Positions 7,220 through 16,500 of a stretch of 34,249 bases of DNA are shown in pieces; the first letter of the stretch is position 1; every line of letters begins with the position of its first letter. The DNA is from an uncultured Muribaculaceae bacterium (lineage in GTDB: Bacteria > Bacteroidota > Bacteroidia > Bacteroidales > Muribaculaceae), in NCBI GenBank assembly GCA_904502025.1, contig CAJGDJ010000021.1:1-34249 (forward strand), given 5' to 3'. A program made the position numbers and the translations under genes. Below the pieces are notes generated by a model. The model saw only the letters and a list, made by a program, of their open reading frames with translations. It was not told where the DNA came from and searched no databases.

Positions 7220-8272
7220 TCAGCATAATTCTTCATATATCCCTTTATACAAATTTACCATTTGTTTTACTGAATATTTTAGAGCATTTTGTTTACCGGC
7301 TTCTACTATTTCATCAACTATAGTAGGGGACTCTATTAATTTTAATTTTGACAAGAATTCTTTAGAAATAGCATTAGACATTAGCAATGGCGTTTCGCCT
7401 ATTACCTCCGGGATTGAAGATGTGTTTAATGCCATAACCGGGCAACCTGATTTTTGAGCCTCCACAATTGGCAAACCAAATCCCTCATAACTTGATGGAT
7501 AAATCAGGCATTTTGCTTGATTATATAGCTCATTCAATCGATGATTATCTACATTTGAATACACTTTATATCTTTCTTTCCCCAATTTTCGATTTAGATA
7601 TTTTTGCTCCTTAATAGATAGAGGTACTCCGCAAATGTCTAAATGATATGATGTTTCAGACAATGCTTCAACTACAAAGTCAAAATTTTTATATCTTGCA
7701 CGACTACCCACATACAACAATCTATCGCCTCGCGGAGTGCCACCTATTTCTCGAAAATCCTCTGGTACTCCATTATACACAACTTTTATTTTGTCTTTGT
7801 CTATATTAGGGAGGAAATGTAACAAATCATTACGCGTATTTTGCGACACACATACAACGACATCAGCATTATTTATAGCATTATATTTTTGTTTGCAATG
7901 CACATATCGCCGAAAAACTGACATATATCTTTCGTATGTAAAGTCATGAACTGTAACAACACTTTTTGCTACTTTATTTTTTACACAACGATAATACGAG
8001 GAATGAAAAATTGAAGGATTTATATCATGAATATCAACATTACTATACCTGTCAATTATCAATGGTAATTGATGAGATAATTTGACTATTTTATCCTCTG
8101 ATGTTCTAATATTTTTTCTATATATATTATTTATTGCATCGTTACGTTCTAAAAACATTGAATTTATTGCAACATTGTGCAACATAACATTCTGCAACAT
8201 AGCCCATTGTGAGGAAATGCCACCGGTTTGTTGTAGCGAATAAATAATATTATCAAAAAGTATTGTTTTCAT
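7220..8272 (-). CDS. Glycosyltransferase family 4 (GT-B fold)
   Basis: A 350-residue protein with the GT4 layout. The N-terminal Rossmann-like domain carries the GGI motif (TGGISSQWAM) and FHSSYYR. The C-terminal nucleotide-sugar domain starts near LLYVGSRARYKNFD, with SSYEGFGLPIVEAQKSG (the E-x7-E donor site) and IPEVIGE. It probably transfers a sugar from a nucleotide donor during glycan (capsule, LPS or exopolysaccharide) synthesis at the cytoplasmic membrane face; the substrate cannot be told. It stands alone among housekeeping operons and is visibly more AT-rich in codon use than its neighbours, a sign of possible transfer. Its -7 element ends only 8 bases from the start codon. Confidence 0.88.
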   Translation of the reverse strand: MKTILFDNIIYSLQQTGGISSQWAMLQNVMLHNVAINSMFLERNDAINNIYRKNIRTSEDKIVKLSHQLPLIIDRYSNVDIHDINPSIFHSSYYRCVKNKVAKSVVTVHDFTYERYMSVFRRYVHCKQKYNAINNADVVVCVSQNTRNDLLHFLPNIDKDKIKVVYNGVPEDFREIGGTPRGDRLLYVGSRARYKNFDFVVEALSETSYHLDICGVPLSIKEQKYLNRKLGKERYKVYSNVDNHRLNELYNQAKCLIYPSSYEGFGLPIVEAQKSGCPVMALNTSSIPEVIGETPLLMSNAISKEFLSKLKLIESPTIVDEIVEAGKQNALKYSVKQMVNLYKGIYEELC

Positions 8273-8279
8273 TCAACTA

Positions 8280-8287
8280 CAAAGTTA
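8280..8287 (-). promoter_or_regulatory. -7 element directly before the glycosyltransferase start
   Basis: The minus strand reads TAACTTTG, with its last G at 8280 and the ATG at 8272. A start site 4-7 nt past this element would leave almost no 5' leader. No TTG at 19-21 bases; the nearest TTG is 16 bases upstream. Confidence 0.55.
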
Positions 8288-8290
8288 TAT

Positions 8291-8328
8291 AAAAAAATGA
8301 AAGCAACCGACGTTAATCGATTGCTTTC
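8291..8328 (-). terminator. Intrinsic terminator of the etf/acyl-CoA dehydrogenase operon
   Basis: Arms gaaagcaa (8299-8306) and ttgctttc (8321-8328) enclose a loop with a short inner stem (cga/tcg). On the minus strand the hairpin is followed by a T-run (bases 8291-8297), so it ends transcription coming from the acyl-CoA dehydrogenase gene. Confidence 0.8.
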
Positions 8329-8352
8329 TTAAAATTATATTTACTCTGTAGA

Positions 8353-10056
8353 TTATGCCATATAAAAGCTTAATTGTTCAGGAGTGAAATTTGCAATGAA
8401 ATCAGCATGTTTTGCAACTTCAACTTGAGCCATTTTGTTATAAACATTAGCAGAAGCTACAAATGATTCATTTTTATTGGCATCAAGAAGAAGCAAATAA
8501 CCCATCATTATGTTACCTGCCATTTCAACAAGACGACGAGACAAGAAATCAGTATATGCTTGATTATCTTTAACTGAAAGAACTTTTTCTACTGCCTCAG
8601 CATACTTCGCCGTCATAGCTACAAGATTATCTTTCAATGGTTGAAGCGCTGGAGCAACTTCTTGTGCATTGTAATCATTAATCAACGACAAATATGAACC
8701 GGTTGTTACGTGACGAATTGCTGCAACTACTTGCAACTGAGTAGTACCTTCATATATTGAAGTAATACGAGCATCACGATACACACGTTCACAAGCATAA
8801 TCTTTCATGAAACCAGAACCTCCATGCACCTGAATACAATCATACGCATTTTGGTTGCAATATTCACTTGCCATACCTTTTACCATGGGGGTGCAAGCAT
8901 CTGCAAGTTTGCTATACTTCTTCATCTCTTGACGTTCCTCAGGAGTCAAAGAACGCTCTTTTGCTATATCTTCGTATGCTTTATAAACATCTACAAAACG
9001 AGCTGTTTCATATAACAACGAACGAGATGCATCAAGTTTCGCTTTAATTACTGCTATTAATTCTTGCACTGCAGGGAACTCTATAATTGCTTTTCCAAAT
9101 TGGCGACGGTCTTTTGCGTATGCAAGAGCTTCACGATAACAAATCTCGCTAATACCTACTGATTGAGCTGCGATACCAAGACGTGCACCGTTCATCAACG
9201 CCATCACATACTTAATGAGACCAAGACGACGAGAGCCACATAGTTCGGCTTTTGCATTTTTATATGTCAACTCACAAGTAGGAGAGCCTTTGATACCCAT
9301 TTTATTTTCAATGCGACGCACGTTAACTCCACCTTGACGTTTGTCATATATAAACATTGACAAGCCACGACCATCTTTAGTTCCTTCTTCAGAGCGAGCA
9401 AGAACCAAGTGAATATCGCTATCACCATTAGTGATAAAACGTTTTACGCCATTCAACAACCATGTACCATCTTCTTGTAGAGTTGCTTTAAGCATTACAG
9501 ACTGAAGGTCTGAACCTGCATCAGGCTCGGTCAAGTCCATTGACATTGTTTCACCTGCGCATACGCGAGTTAAGAAGCGTTGTTTTTGGTCTTCATCACC
9601 AAATTCATACAATGTTTCAGCACAATCTTGAAGACCCCAAAGGTTTTCAAAGCCGGCATCAGCACGACTCACGATATCTGCTGCCATAATATATGGAGTA
9701 ATTGGGAAATTTAACCCCCCAAAACGGCGAGGCATTGCCATACCCATTAATCCGGCTTTGCGACATGCTTCAAGATTTTCTTTTGTACCATCAGCATATA
9801 TAACTCGACCATTCTCTACACGTGGTCCTTGATGATCAACATCTTCCGCATTTTCTGCAATGATATTGCCACAAATATCACCTACAATTTCAAGAATTTT
9901 GTCATAGTTATCCATTGCGTCCTCAAAATCAAGAGGTGCATAGTCATACTTCTCTGCTTCAGTATAATTACGTTCTTTTAATTCTACAATTTTTTGCATC
10001 AAAGGGTGGGTAAGATGATGCTTCAAATCGGGATTATCTGTATAAAAATTAGCCAT
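8353..10056 (-). CDS. Acyl-CoA dehydrogenase
   Basis: A 567-residue flavoprotein that oxidises an acyl-CoA to the enoyl-CoA, passing electrons to ETF. An N-terminal helical domain (GLMGMAMPRRFGG) leads to the beta domain with the FAD/substrate motif MSMDLTEPDAGSD and FITNGDSD. The C-terminal helical domain has DRRQFGKAI, QVHGGSGFMKDY and YEGTTQLQ, whose Glu436 sits at the usual catalytic-base position. About 120 extra residues follow, making it longer than the common 380-residue enzymes and like the long subgroup. Acyl chain specificity cannot be read. It is the last gene of etfB-etfA-acd, 8 bases after etfA, and ends at an intrinsic terminator. Confidence 0.93.
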   Translation of the reverse strand: MANFYTDNPDLKHHLTHPLMQKIVELKERNYTEAEKYDYAPLDFEDAMDNYDKILEIVGDICGNIIAENAEDVDHQGPRVENGRVIYADGTKENLEACRKAGLMGMAMPRRFGGLNFPITPYIMAADIVSRADAGFENLWGLQDCAETLYEFGDEDQKQRFLTRVCAGETMSMDLTEPDAGSDLQSVMLKATLQEDGTWLLNGVKRFITNGDSDIHLVLARSEEGTKDGRGLSMFIYDKRQGGVNVRRIENKMGIKGSPTCELTYKNAKAELCGSRRLGLIKYVMALMNGARLGIAAQSVGISEICYREALAYAKDRRQFGKAIIEFPAVQELIAVIKAKLDASRSLLYETARFVDVYKAYEDIAKERSLTPEERQEMKKYSKLADACTPMVKGMASEYCNQNAYDCIQVHGGSGFMKDYACERVYRDARITSIYEGTTQLQVVAAIRHVTTGSYLSLINDYNAQEVAPALQPLKDNLVAMTAKYAEAVEKVLSVKDNQAYTDFLSRRLVEMAGNIMMGYLLLLDANKNESFVASANVYNKMAQVEVAKHADFIANFTPEQLSFYMA

Positions 10057-10064
10057 AACAATCT

Positions 10065-11096
10065 TTACTTAGAGTTTTTCTTATAATACTTGATGAGTTT
10101 TGGCACAATGTCCTCAACATTGCCTGTAATAACATAATCAGCGATTGTGTTAATTGGGGCATTTGGATCGTTATTGATTGAAATAACAATCGAACTTTCT
10201 TGCATACCTGCAATATGTTGAATTTGTCCTGAAATACCACACGCAATATATAATTTAGGACGAACAGTTACACCGGTTTGTCCGATTTGACGTTCATGTT
10301 CTGAAACGAAACCGGCATCAACAGCCGCACGAGAAGCTCCTACCTCACCACCAAGGACGTTGGCTAAATCAAAAAGCATATCAAAATTTTCTTTGCTACC
10401 AACACCGTAACCTCCGGCTACAATAATCGGAGAATTTTTAATATTTACTTTTGATTTTTCAATATGGCGATCAATTATTTCTACAACGAAGTCGGATTCT
10501 GACACATATTTATTTGCATCAAGATTTACAACATCTCCTTTATAATTTACATCAAATACCTCCTTCTTCATCACGCCTTCACGCACTGTTGCCATTTGGG
10601 GACGACAATCAGGATTGACAATAGTAGCAACAATATTACCTCCAAATGCAGGACGAATTTGATATAATAGATTTTGATACTCTTTACCTGTTTTAGGATC
10701 TTTGTGACCGCCAATTTCAAGAGAAGTACAGTCAGCTGTAAGACCGCTATGTAAAGCAGATGACACACGTGGACCTAAATCGCGACCAATACAAGTTGCT
10801 CCCATCAAACATATTTGAGGTTCTATTTCCTTAAATAAGTTGATTAACACTGATGCGTGGGGATTTGAGGTATATGGATATAAGCGAGAATCAGCTACTT
10901 TATATACTGTATCAACGCCATAGGGGAATACTTGTGATTCTACTCCTTCGAGTTTATCTCCCACAATAAGAGCTTCAAGTTTAACGCCTAAATTTGTTGC
11001 TAATACTTTTCCTTTTGTCAACAACTCCAAGCTCACATCGGCTACTCTGCCGTCATCAAACTCGCAATATACTATTAAGTTATTTTTTTCTGACAT
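10065..11096 (-). CDS. etfA: Electron transfer flavoprotein, alpha subunit
   Basis: A 343-residue EtfA/FixB-type protein. The N-terminal domain (about 1-190) has MGATCIGRDLGPRVSSAL. The C-terminal FAD-binding domain (about 210-335) has IVAGGYGVGSKENF, GASRAAVDAGF, RQIGQTGVTVRPKLYIACG, SGQIQHIAGM and the NDPNAPI segment near the end. With EtfB it forms the FAD-containing heterodimer that shuttles electrons for the neighbouring acyl-CoA dehydrogenase. It lies 19 bases after etfB in the same operon. Whether this is a classical or an electron-bifurcating ETF cannot be decided by eye. Confidence 0.95.
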   Translation of the reverse strand: MSEKNNLIVYCEFDDGRVADVSLELLTKGKVLATNLGVKLEALIVGDKLEGVESQVFPYGVDTVYKVADSRLYPYTSNPHASVLINLFKEIEPQICLMGATCIGRDLGPRVSSALHSGLTADCTSLEIGGHKDPKTGKEYQNLLYQIRPAFGGNIVATIVNPDCRPQMATVREGVMKKEVFDVNYKGDVVNLDANKYVSESDFVVEIIDRHIEKSKVNIKNSPIIVAGGYGVGSKENFDMLFDLANVLGGEVGASRAAVDAGFVSEHERQIGQTGVTVRPKLYIACGISGQIQHIAGMQESSIVISINNDPNAPINTIADYVITGNVEDIVPKLIKYYKKNSK

Positions 11097-11115
11097 AATT
11101 TCTGATGATTATAAG

Positions 11116-11988
11116 TTAGCCTATAGTGTGATTTGCAATAAGTTCTTTTATTAATTCCTCTAATTGCTCATCATTATTTTCTAAACAACGGCTTTCTTTT
11201 GCTGTAAACACTACATTTTCAATAGCTTTTACTTTTGTAGGAGAACCGGCAAGACCCACTTGATTGAGGTCAGCTTCAACGTATGCGGCACTCCATTCTT
11301 GAAGTTCAAGATATGGGCGTGCTTCAACAAGTGCTTTTTTATCATCTGCTAATTTTTCCTTTTCGCTTGGAGAAACTGCATACTTGAATTTCATTACTCG
11401 TTGTGCATTGCGAGGACGACATTCAGGAGCTGAGCCATTAACTGTTACAACACATGGAAGAGGAGCCTTAACTGTTTCAACTCCGGTTTCCAAACGACGT
11501 TTTACCACTACATGACCATCTTTCAACTCAACGATTTCCTCTGCGTATGTTACTTGAGGAATACCTAATTTTTCGGCAATTTGAGGGCCTACTTGTGCAG
11601 TATCACCATCGATTGCTTGACGACCGCCTAAAATTATATCGTAGTTGCCAATCTTTTTAACTGCCTGAGCAAGTGAATATGATGTAGCTAAAGTATCAGC
11701 TCCACCAAGCACGCGGTCGGTTAAAACAATACCGGTATCTGCTCCTCTATAAATAGCTTCACGAATAATTTCAGATGCACGAGGAAGACCCATTGTCAAT
11801 AATGTTACCGTTGACCCGGGATTTTCATCTTTTAATCTCAATGCTTGTTCTAATGCGTTCAAGTCCTCTGGATTAAAGATGGCTGGTAATGCGGCACGAT
11901 TAATTGTTCCATCTTCTTTCATTGCATCTTTGCCCACATTACGAGTATCTGGCACTTGTTTTGCGAGCACAATGATGTTTAAACTCAT
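11116..11988 (-). CDS. etfB: Electron transfer flavoprotein, beta subunit
   Basis: A 290-residue EtfB/FixA-type protein. Features are the N-terminal KQVPDTRN, the NPEDLNALEQALRLKD helix, VTLLTMGLPRASEII, and GGRQAIDGDTAQVGPQIAE, the nucleotide/FAD loop typical of EtfB. It is longer than the roughly 250-residue mitochondrial type. It pairs with EtfA encoded just downstream and is the first gene of the etfB-etfA-acyl-CoA dehydrogenase operon, with a full promoter at 12044-12074. An ETF-linked dehydrogenase in an anaerobe suggests NAD- or ferredoxin-coupled redox balancing; this is an inference. Confidence 0.95.
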   Translation of the reverse strand: MSLNIIVLAKQVPDTRNVGKDAMKEDGTINRAALPAIFNPEDLNALEQALRLKDENPGSTVTLLTMGLPRASEIIREAIYRGADTGIVLTDRVLGGADTLATSYSLAQAVKKIGNYDIILGGRQAIDGDTAQVGPQIAEKLGIPQVTYAEEIVELKDGHVVVKRRLETGVETVKAPLPCVVTVNGSAPECRPRNAQRVMKFKYAVSPSEKEKLADDKKALVEARPYLELQEWSAAYVEADLNQVGLAGSPTKVKAIENVVFTAKESRCLENNDEQLEELIKELIANHTIG

Positions 11989-12043
11989 AATTAATATATA
12001 TTTAAATAATTATTTAATTAGTTTCCTAATTTATTCAAGAATA

Positions 12044-12074
12044 CAAAGGTAACAACTTGACTTAAAATCTCAAA
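12044..12074 (-). promoter_or_regulatory. -33/-7 promoter of the etfBA-acd operon
   Basis: On the minus strand, TTTG (12071-12074) and TACCTTTG (12044-12051) are 19 bases apart. The leader to the etfB ATG is about 50 nt and very AT-rich. Confidence 0.8.
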
Positions 12075-12088
12075 ACAAAAATAGTCAA

Positions 12089-13495
12089 TTATTCATAACT
12101 TGTCCCATCAAAACAATGGGTACACACCTTGCATTTTGGCAAACCTATTGAAGATACCACATTTTCAATTGAGCTAAATTTCAATGATGTCAATTTTAAG
12201 CGTTTACGTATCTCCTCAACCATTGCATTATATTCCGGAGAACCGGTTTCTGCATATTTCTCAAGATTTTTATACATATCTCCACCCTCTAATTTTGCAA
12301 TTACTTGACGAGTAATTAACTCCATTTCACTTTTTGATGATGTAAAATTCAAAAATTTACATGGATAAATCAATGGGGGACAACTGATTCGAATATGTAC
12401 CTCTTTTGCTCCACAATCAAACATATCTTGCACATTATCTTTCAATTGCGTTCCTCTCACGATTGAGTCATCACAAAAAATAACCTTTTTATCCTTAAGA
12501 ATTGAATTATTTGAGATTAGTTTCATTTTTGCTACCAACTCTCGACGTTCTTGTGAACTTGGAGTAAAACTACGAGGCCATGTTGGAGTATATTTAACAA
12601 TTCCTCGTTGATATGGCACACCCTTACCTTGAGAATATCCAAGAGCCATTCCAATTCCAGAATCAGGTATTGCACACACACAATCCACTTCGGTATCGTC
12701 TTCTTTACCCATATTTAATCCTGCATCATAACGCATTTGTTCCACATTGCGTCCTTCATATTCACACGCAGGATAACCATAATATGTCCATAAAAAGGAA
12801 CATATTTGCATTTCTTCATTAGGTGCTCTCAATTGGCGATACCCATCTGCTGAAATCTCTATAATTTCGCCGGGACCTAAATCATACGATGTCGCATATC
12901 CTAAATTGGGAAAAGAGCAAGTTTCTGATGTTACAGCATGTGCCCCCTCTTTTTCTCCTATTATCACAGGTGTACGACCTAATTTATCTCGAGCTGCAAT
13001 AATCGAACTTTCTGTAAGAAGAAGCATCGAGCAAGAACCTTTTACTCGATTATATACATTTTCTATTCCCGACACATAATTTTCGCCTTCACTAATTAAA
13101 GCGGCAATCATTTCTGTAGGATTAATAATATCATAGCTATGTTCACAAAAATGATGACCTTTTGCCAACAACTCTTTTTCTAATTCTACAATATTATTAA
13201 TTCTTCCAACTGTTACAATTGCAAACTTTCCTAAATGACAATTCACGATTATTGGCTGAGCATCAGTATCACTAATTACTCCAATTCCAATATTACCCTC
13301 AAATTCATCTAAATCTTTTTCAAATTTTGTGCGAAAATATGAGTTTTCAATATTATGAATCGAACGAGTAAAAATACCATTATTACAAGTTGCGATACCG
13401 GCACGTTTTGTGCCCATATGCGAATTGTAATCTACTCCATAAAACAATTCATTCACACATCTATTGCGTTTTGCAACACCAAAAAAACCACCCAT
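12089..13495 (-). CDS. PurF-like amidophosphoribosyltransferase lacking the glutaminase Cys
   Basis: A 468-residue protein with the full PurF architecture. An Ntn-hydrolase glutaminase-like domain (about 1-235) precedes a phosphoribosyltransferase domain (about 245-468) with the PRPP loop VIFCDDSIVRGTQ (Asp342/Asp343) and a flexible-loop-like RSFTPSSQERRE. PurF normally makes phosphoribosylamine from PRPP and glutamine. Here the N-terminus is MGGFFG where the family has (M)CG-F-G, so the nucleophilic Cys1 is Gly, and the HRGQEGAG loop reads HMGTKRAG. Glutaminase activity is therefore unlikely; an ammonia-dependent or changed activity is possible. The C-terminus has CKVCTHC, a possible metal site. 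It is 71 bases after purL with no -7 element between, so probably co-transcribed. Confidence 0.8.
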   Translation of the reverse strand: MGGFFGVAKRNRCVNELFYGVDYNSHMGTKRAGIATCNNGIFTRSIHNIENSYFRTKFEKDLDEFEGNIGIGVISDTDAQPIIVNCHLGKFAIVTVGRINNIVELEKELLAKGHHFCEHSYDIINPTEMIAALISEGENYVSGIENVYNRVKGSCSMLLLTESSIIAARDKLGRTPVIIGEKEGAHAVTSETCSFPNLGYATSYDLGPGEIIEISADGYRQLRAPNEEMQICSFLWTYYGYPACEYEGRNVEQMRYDAGLNMGKEDDTEVDCVCAIPDSGIGMALGYSQGKGVPYQRGIVKYTPTWPRSFTPSSQERRELVAKMKLISNNSILKDKKVIFCDDSIVRGTQLKDNVQDMFDCGAKEVHIRISCPPLIYPCKFLNFTSSKSEMELITRQVIAKLEGGDMYKNLEKYAETGSPEYNAMVEEIRKRLKLTSLKFSSIENVVSSIGLPKCKVCTHCFDGTSYE

Positions 13496-13521
13496 TTAGA
13501 TATACTTTATAAAATGATTGA

Positions 13522-13551
13522 GTGGAAATCTTCTTTAATATAGACTTCCAC
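13522..13551 (-). other. Hairpin between purL and the PurF-like gene
   Basis: On the minus strand gtggaagtc pairs with gatttccac (nine pairs, one G-U) around a 12-nt AT-rich loop. No good U-run follows in the direction of transcription. It could be a weak attenuator or an mRNA-stabilising structure between the two purine genes. Role not known. Confidence 0.45.
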
Positions 13552-13566
13552 CCAGTTAATTTAATA

Positions 13567-16500
13567 TTATTTTATTTTTTCTTCAATCCAACAACGTGCA
13601 TTAATAAACGCATCTATCCATGGAGTTACTTCATCTTTCTTACGAGATTCAGGATAATATGCACATTGCCATGGGAATATTGCACGTTCCAAGTGAGGCA
13701 TCATCGCTAAGTGTCGTCCGTCTGCTGATGCAATACCTGCTACCGATGCACGAGAACCATTGGGGTTACCTGGATAAGCTGCATAGTTATATTTAGCAAC
13801 AACATTATATTTTTCAAGTTTCTCTGGTAGATTAAATTTACCTTCACCATGAGCAACCCAGATACCGGTCTTCATTCCAGAGAGTGAACCAAACATTACC
13901 GAGTTATTTTCCGGTATTGCAACACCAAGATATTGAGATTCAAACTTGTGAGAGATATTATGTTCCATTTTTGTACGATGTTCATGCTCTGGGTTGATTA
14001 GATTCAATTCAATCATCAACTGACAACCGTTACATATACCCAAACTTAACGTATCCTTACGAGCATAGAAGTTGTCGAGTGCACGTTTGGCATTTTCATT
14101 CCAAAGGAAGCCGCCAGCCCAACCTTTTGCCGAACCAAGAACGTCTGAGTTAGAGAAACCTCCGCAGAATACAATCATATTCACATCTTCAAGTGTTTCT
14201 CGACCTGTCATCAAGTCGGTCATGTGCACATCTTTCACATCAAAACCGGCTAAATAGAGTGAATATGCCATTTCGCGATCTCCATTTACTCCTTTTTCTC
14301 GAATAATAGCAGCTTTTACGCCACTCTTATTTTCGCGACGCAATGAAATTCCACGAGATGCCAATTTTCCGTCAAAACCCTTGGGGAAACGATAGCGAAT
14401 TGGTTGCTTCTTGTAGTTATCAAAACGCATCTTCGCACATTTTTCACCACTTTGAACAGCATCAAGCAAATATGATGAACTAAACCACACATCACGAAGA
14501 TAATCTATATCAAACAAATGTTCTGCACCATCATGATTTACAATTACTACACGTTCTGCTTGTGGTTTTCCTATTTCGCAGAATTTAACACCGGCCTCAT
14601 TTAATATTGCCTCAACACGTTCAGTTTTAGCATCTGCAACTTGAATAACAAGAGCCGGATTTTCTGCAAATAAAATCTTAGTTAAATCTGTTTCTCCCAT
14701 TTCAGCAAAACCTTCAGTCGAAACAGCAATACCTCCATTTACATTACCAAATGTCATTTCCAATAATGCAGTAATCAAACCTCCAGCCGAAACGTCGTGA
14801 GCTGCAAGTAATGCACGATTTCTCACCAATTTTTGAACTGCATTAAATGTTGATGCAAATTTGTCAACATCTGTTACTGTTGGAGCTTCTGAGCCAAGAC
14901 GATTAAGCACTTGTGCTAAAGCCGAGCCTCCAAGCTTCAAGCTATCGCTTGAGAAATCTATATAATATAATGTTGACTTTTTATTTTGAAGTACAGGAGA
15001 TACGACTTTGCGAATATCACTTACTTCGCCTGCTGCAGAAATAATAACAGTACCGGGAGAATATACTTTATCATTACCATATTTTTGAGTCATTGACAAA
15101 CTATCTTTACCGGTAGGAATATTTATACCCAACTTACAAGCAAATTCGCTACATGCTTCAACTGCACGATACAATGCAGCATCTTCTCCTTCATTCTTAC
15201 ATGGCCACATCCAGTTGGCACTCAATGAAATGCTCTTCAAACTTTTTGCCAATGGAGCCATTGATATATTTGTCAAAGCCTCAGCTATTGCCATTACCGA
15301 ACCCTTTGCAGAGTCGATAAGTGCAACTTGTGGAGCATGACCTATTGAGGTTGCAATACCTGCTTTACCCTTATAATCAAGAGCAACAACACCACAGTCG
15401 CTCAATGGCAATTGAATTTCTCCTTGACATTGTTGACGTGCGATTTTACCTGTTACCGAACGGTCAACTTTATTTGTCAACCAGTCTTTACATGCAACAG
15501 CCTCAAGGCTCAATACATTTTTAATATATTCGTCAATTTTTGACTCATCTGTTTCTACATCTTTATATGTAGTCTTAACTGTTTTATCGGTCATTATTGT
15601 TTTGGGTGAATTGCCAAACATATCAGCCATTCCCAAATCAATAGGTTTAACACCATCTTTTTGTTCAAATACAAAACGATCATCTCCGGTTGTTTCACCT
15701 ACAACATAGAGTGGGGCACGTTCACGATCTGCAATACGTTTGATATATTCAATATCTTTTTCTTCAACTACCAAACCCATACGCTCTTGACTTTCATTGC
15801 CTACAATTTCTTTTGATGACAATGTCTTATCGCCAATAGGAAGTGCATCAATATTAATTTTACCACCTGTAGCCTCAACAAGTTCTGAAAGGGCATTCAA
15901 GTGTCCACCTGCACCATGGTCGTGAATTGAAACAATTGGGTTATTATCACTTTCTGCCAATGCACGAATCACATTCGACACACGTTTTTGCATTTCAGGA
16001 TTAGCACGTTGCACAGCATTCAATTCGATTGAGTTGTCATACTGACCGGTTTCAACCGATGATACGGCACCACCACCCATACCAATACGATAGTTGTCGC
16101 CACCCATAACCACAACCTTTTCGCCTGGTTTAGGCTCACCCTTTATAGCGTCTTTCTTTGCAGCAAAACCAACACCTCCGGCAAGCATAATTACTTTGTC
16201 GTAGGCATATTGTTTGCCATTTTCATCATGTTCAAATGTTAGCAACGAACCACAAATAAGAGGTTGTCCGAATTTATTACCAAAATCTGAGGCTCCGTTT
16301 GATGCCTTTATAAGAATATCGCAAGGTGTTTGATATAACCACACACGAGGATTCATCATCAATTCCCAACGGTGTTCTTCACTCATACGAGGATATGAGG
16401 TCATATATACTGCAGTTCCAGCAATAGGCAAACTTGCCTTACCTCCACCAAGGCGGTCGCGAATTTCTCCACCTGTACCTGTTGACGCTCCATTAAATGG

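Noticed and set aside
10049..10246. Small minus-strand frame across the etfA-acd junction
   Set aside because: It is an alternate frame of etfA with no start context or family resemblance.
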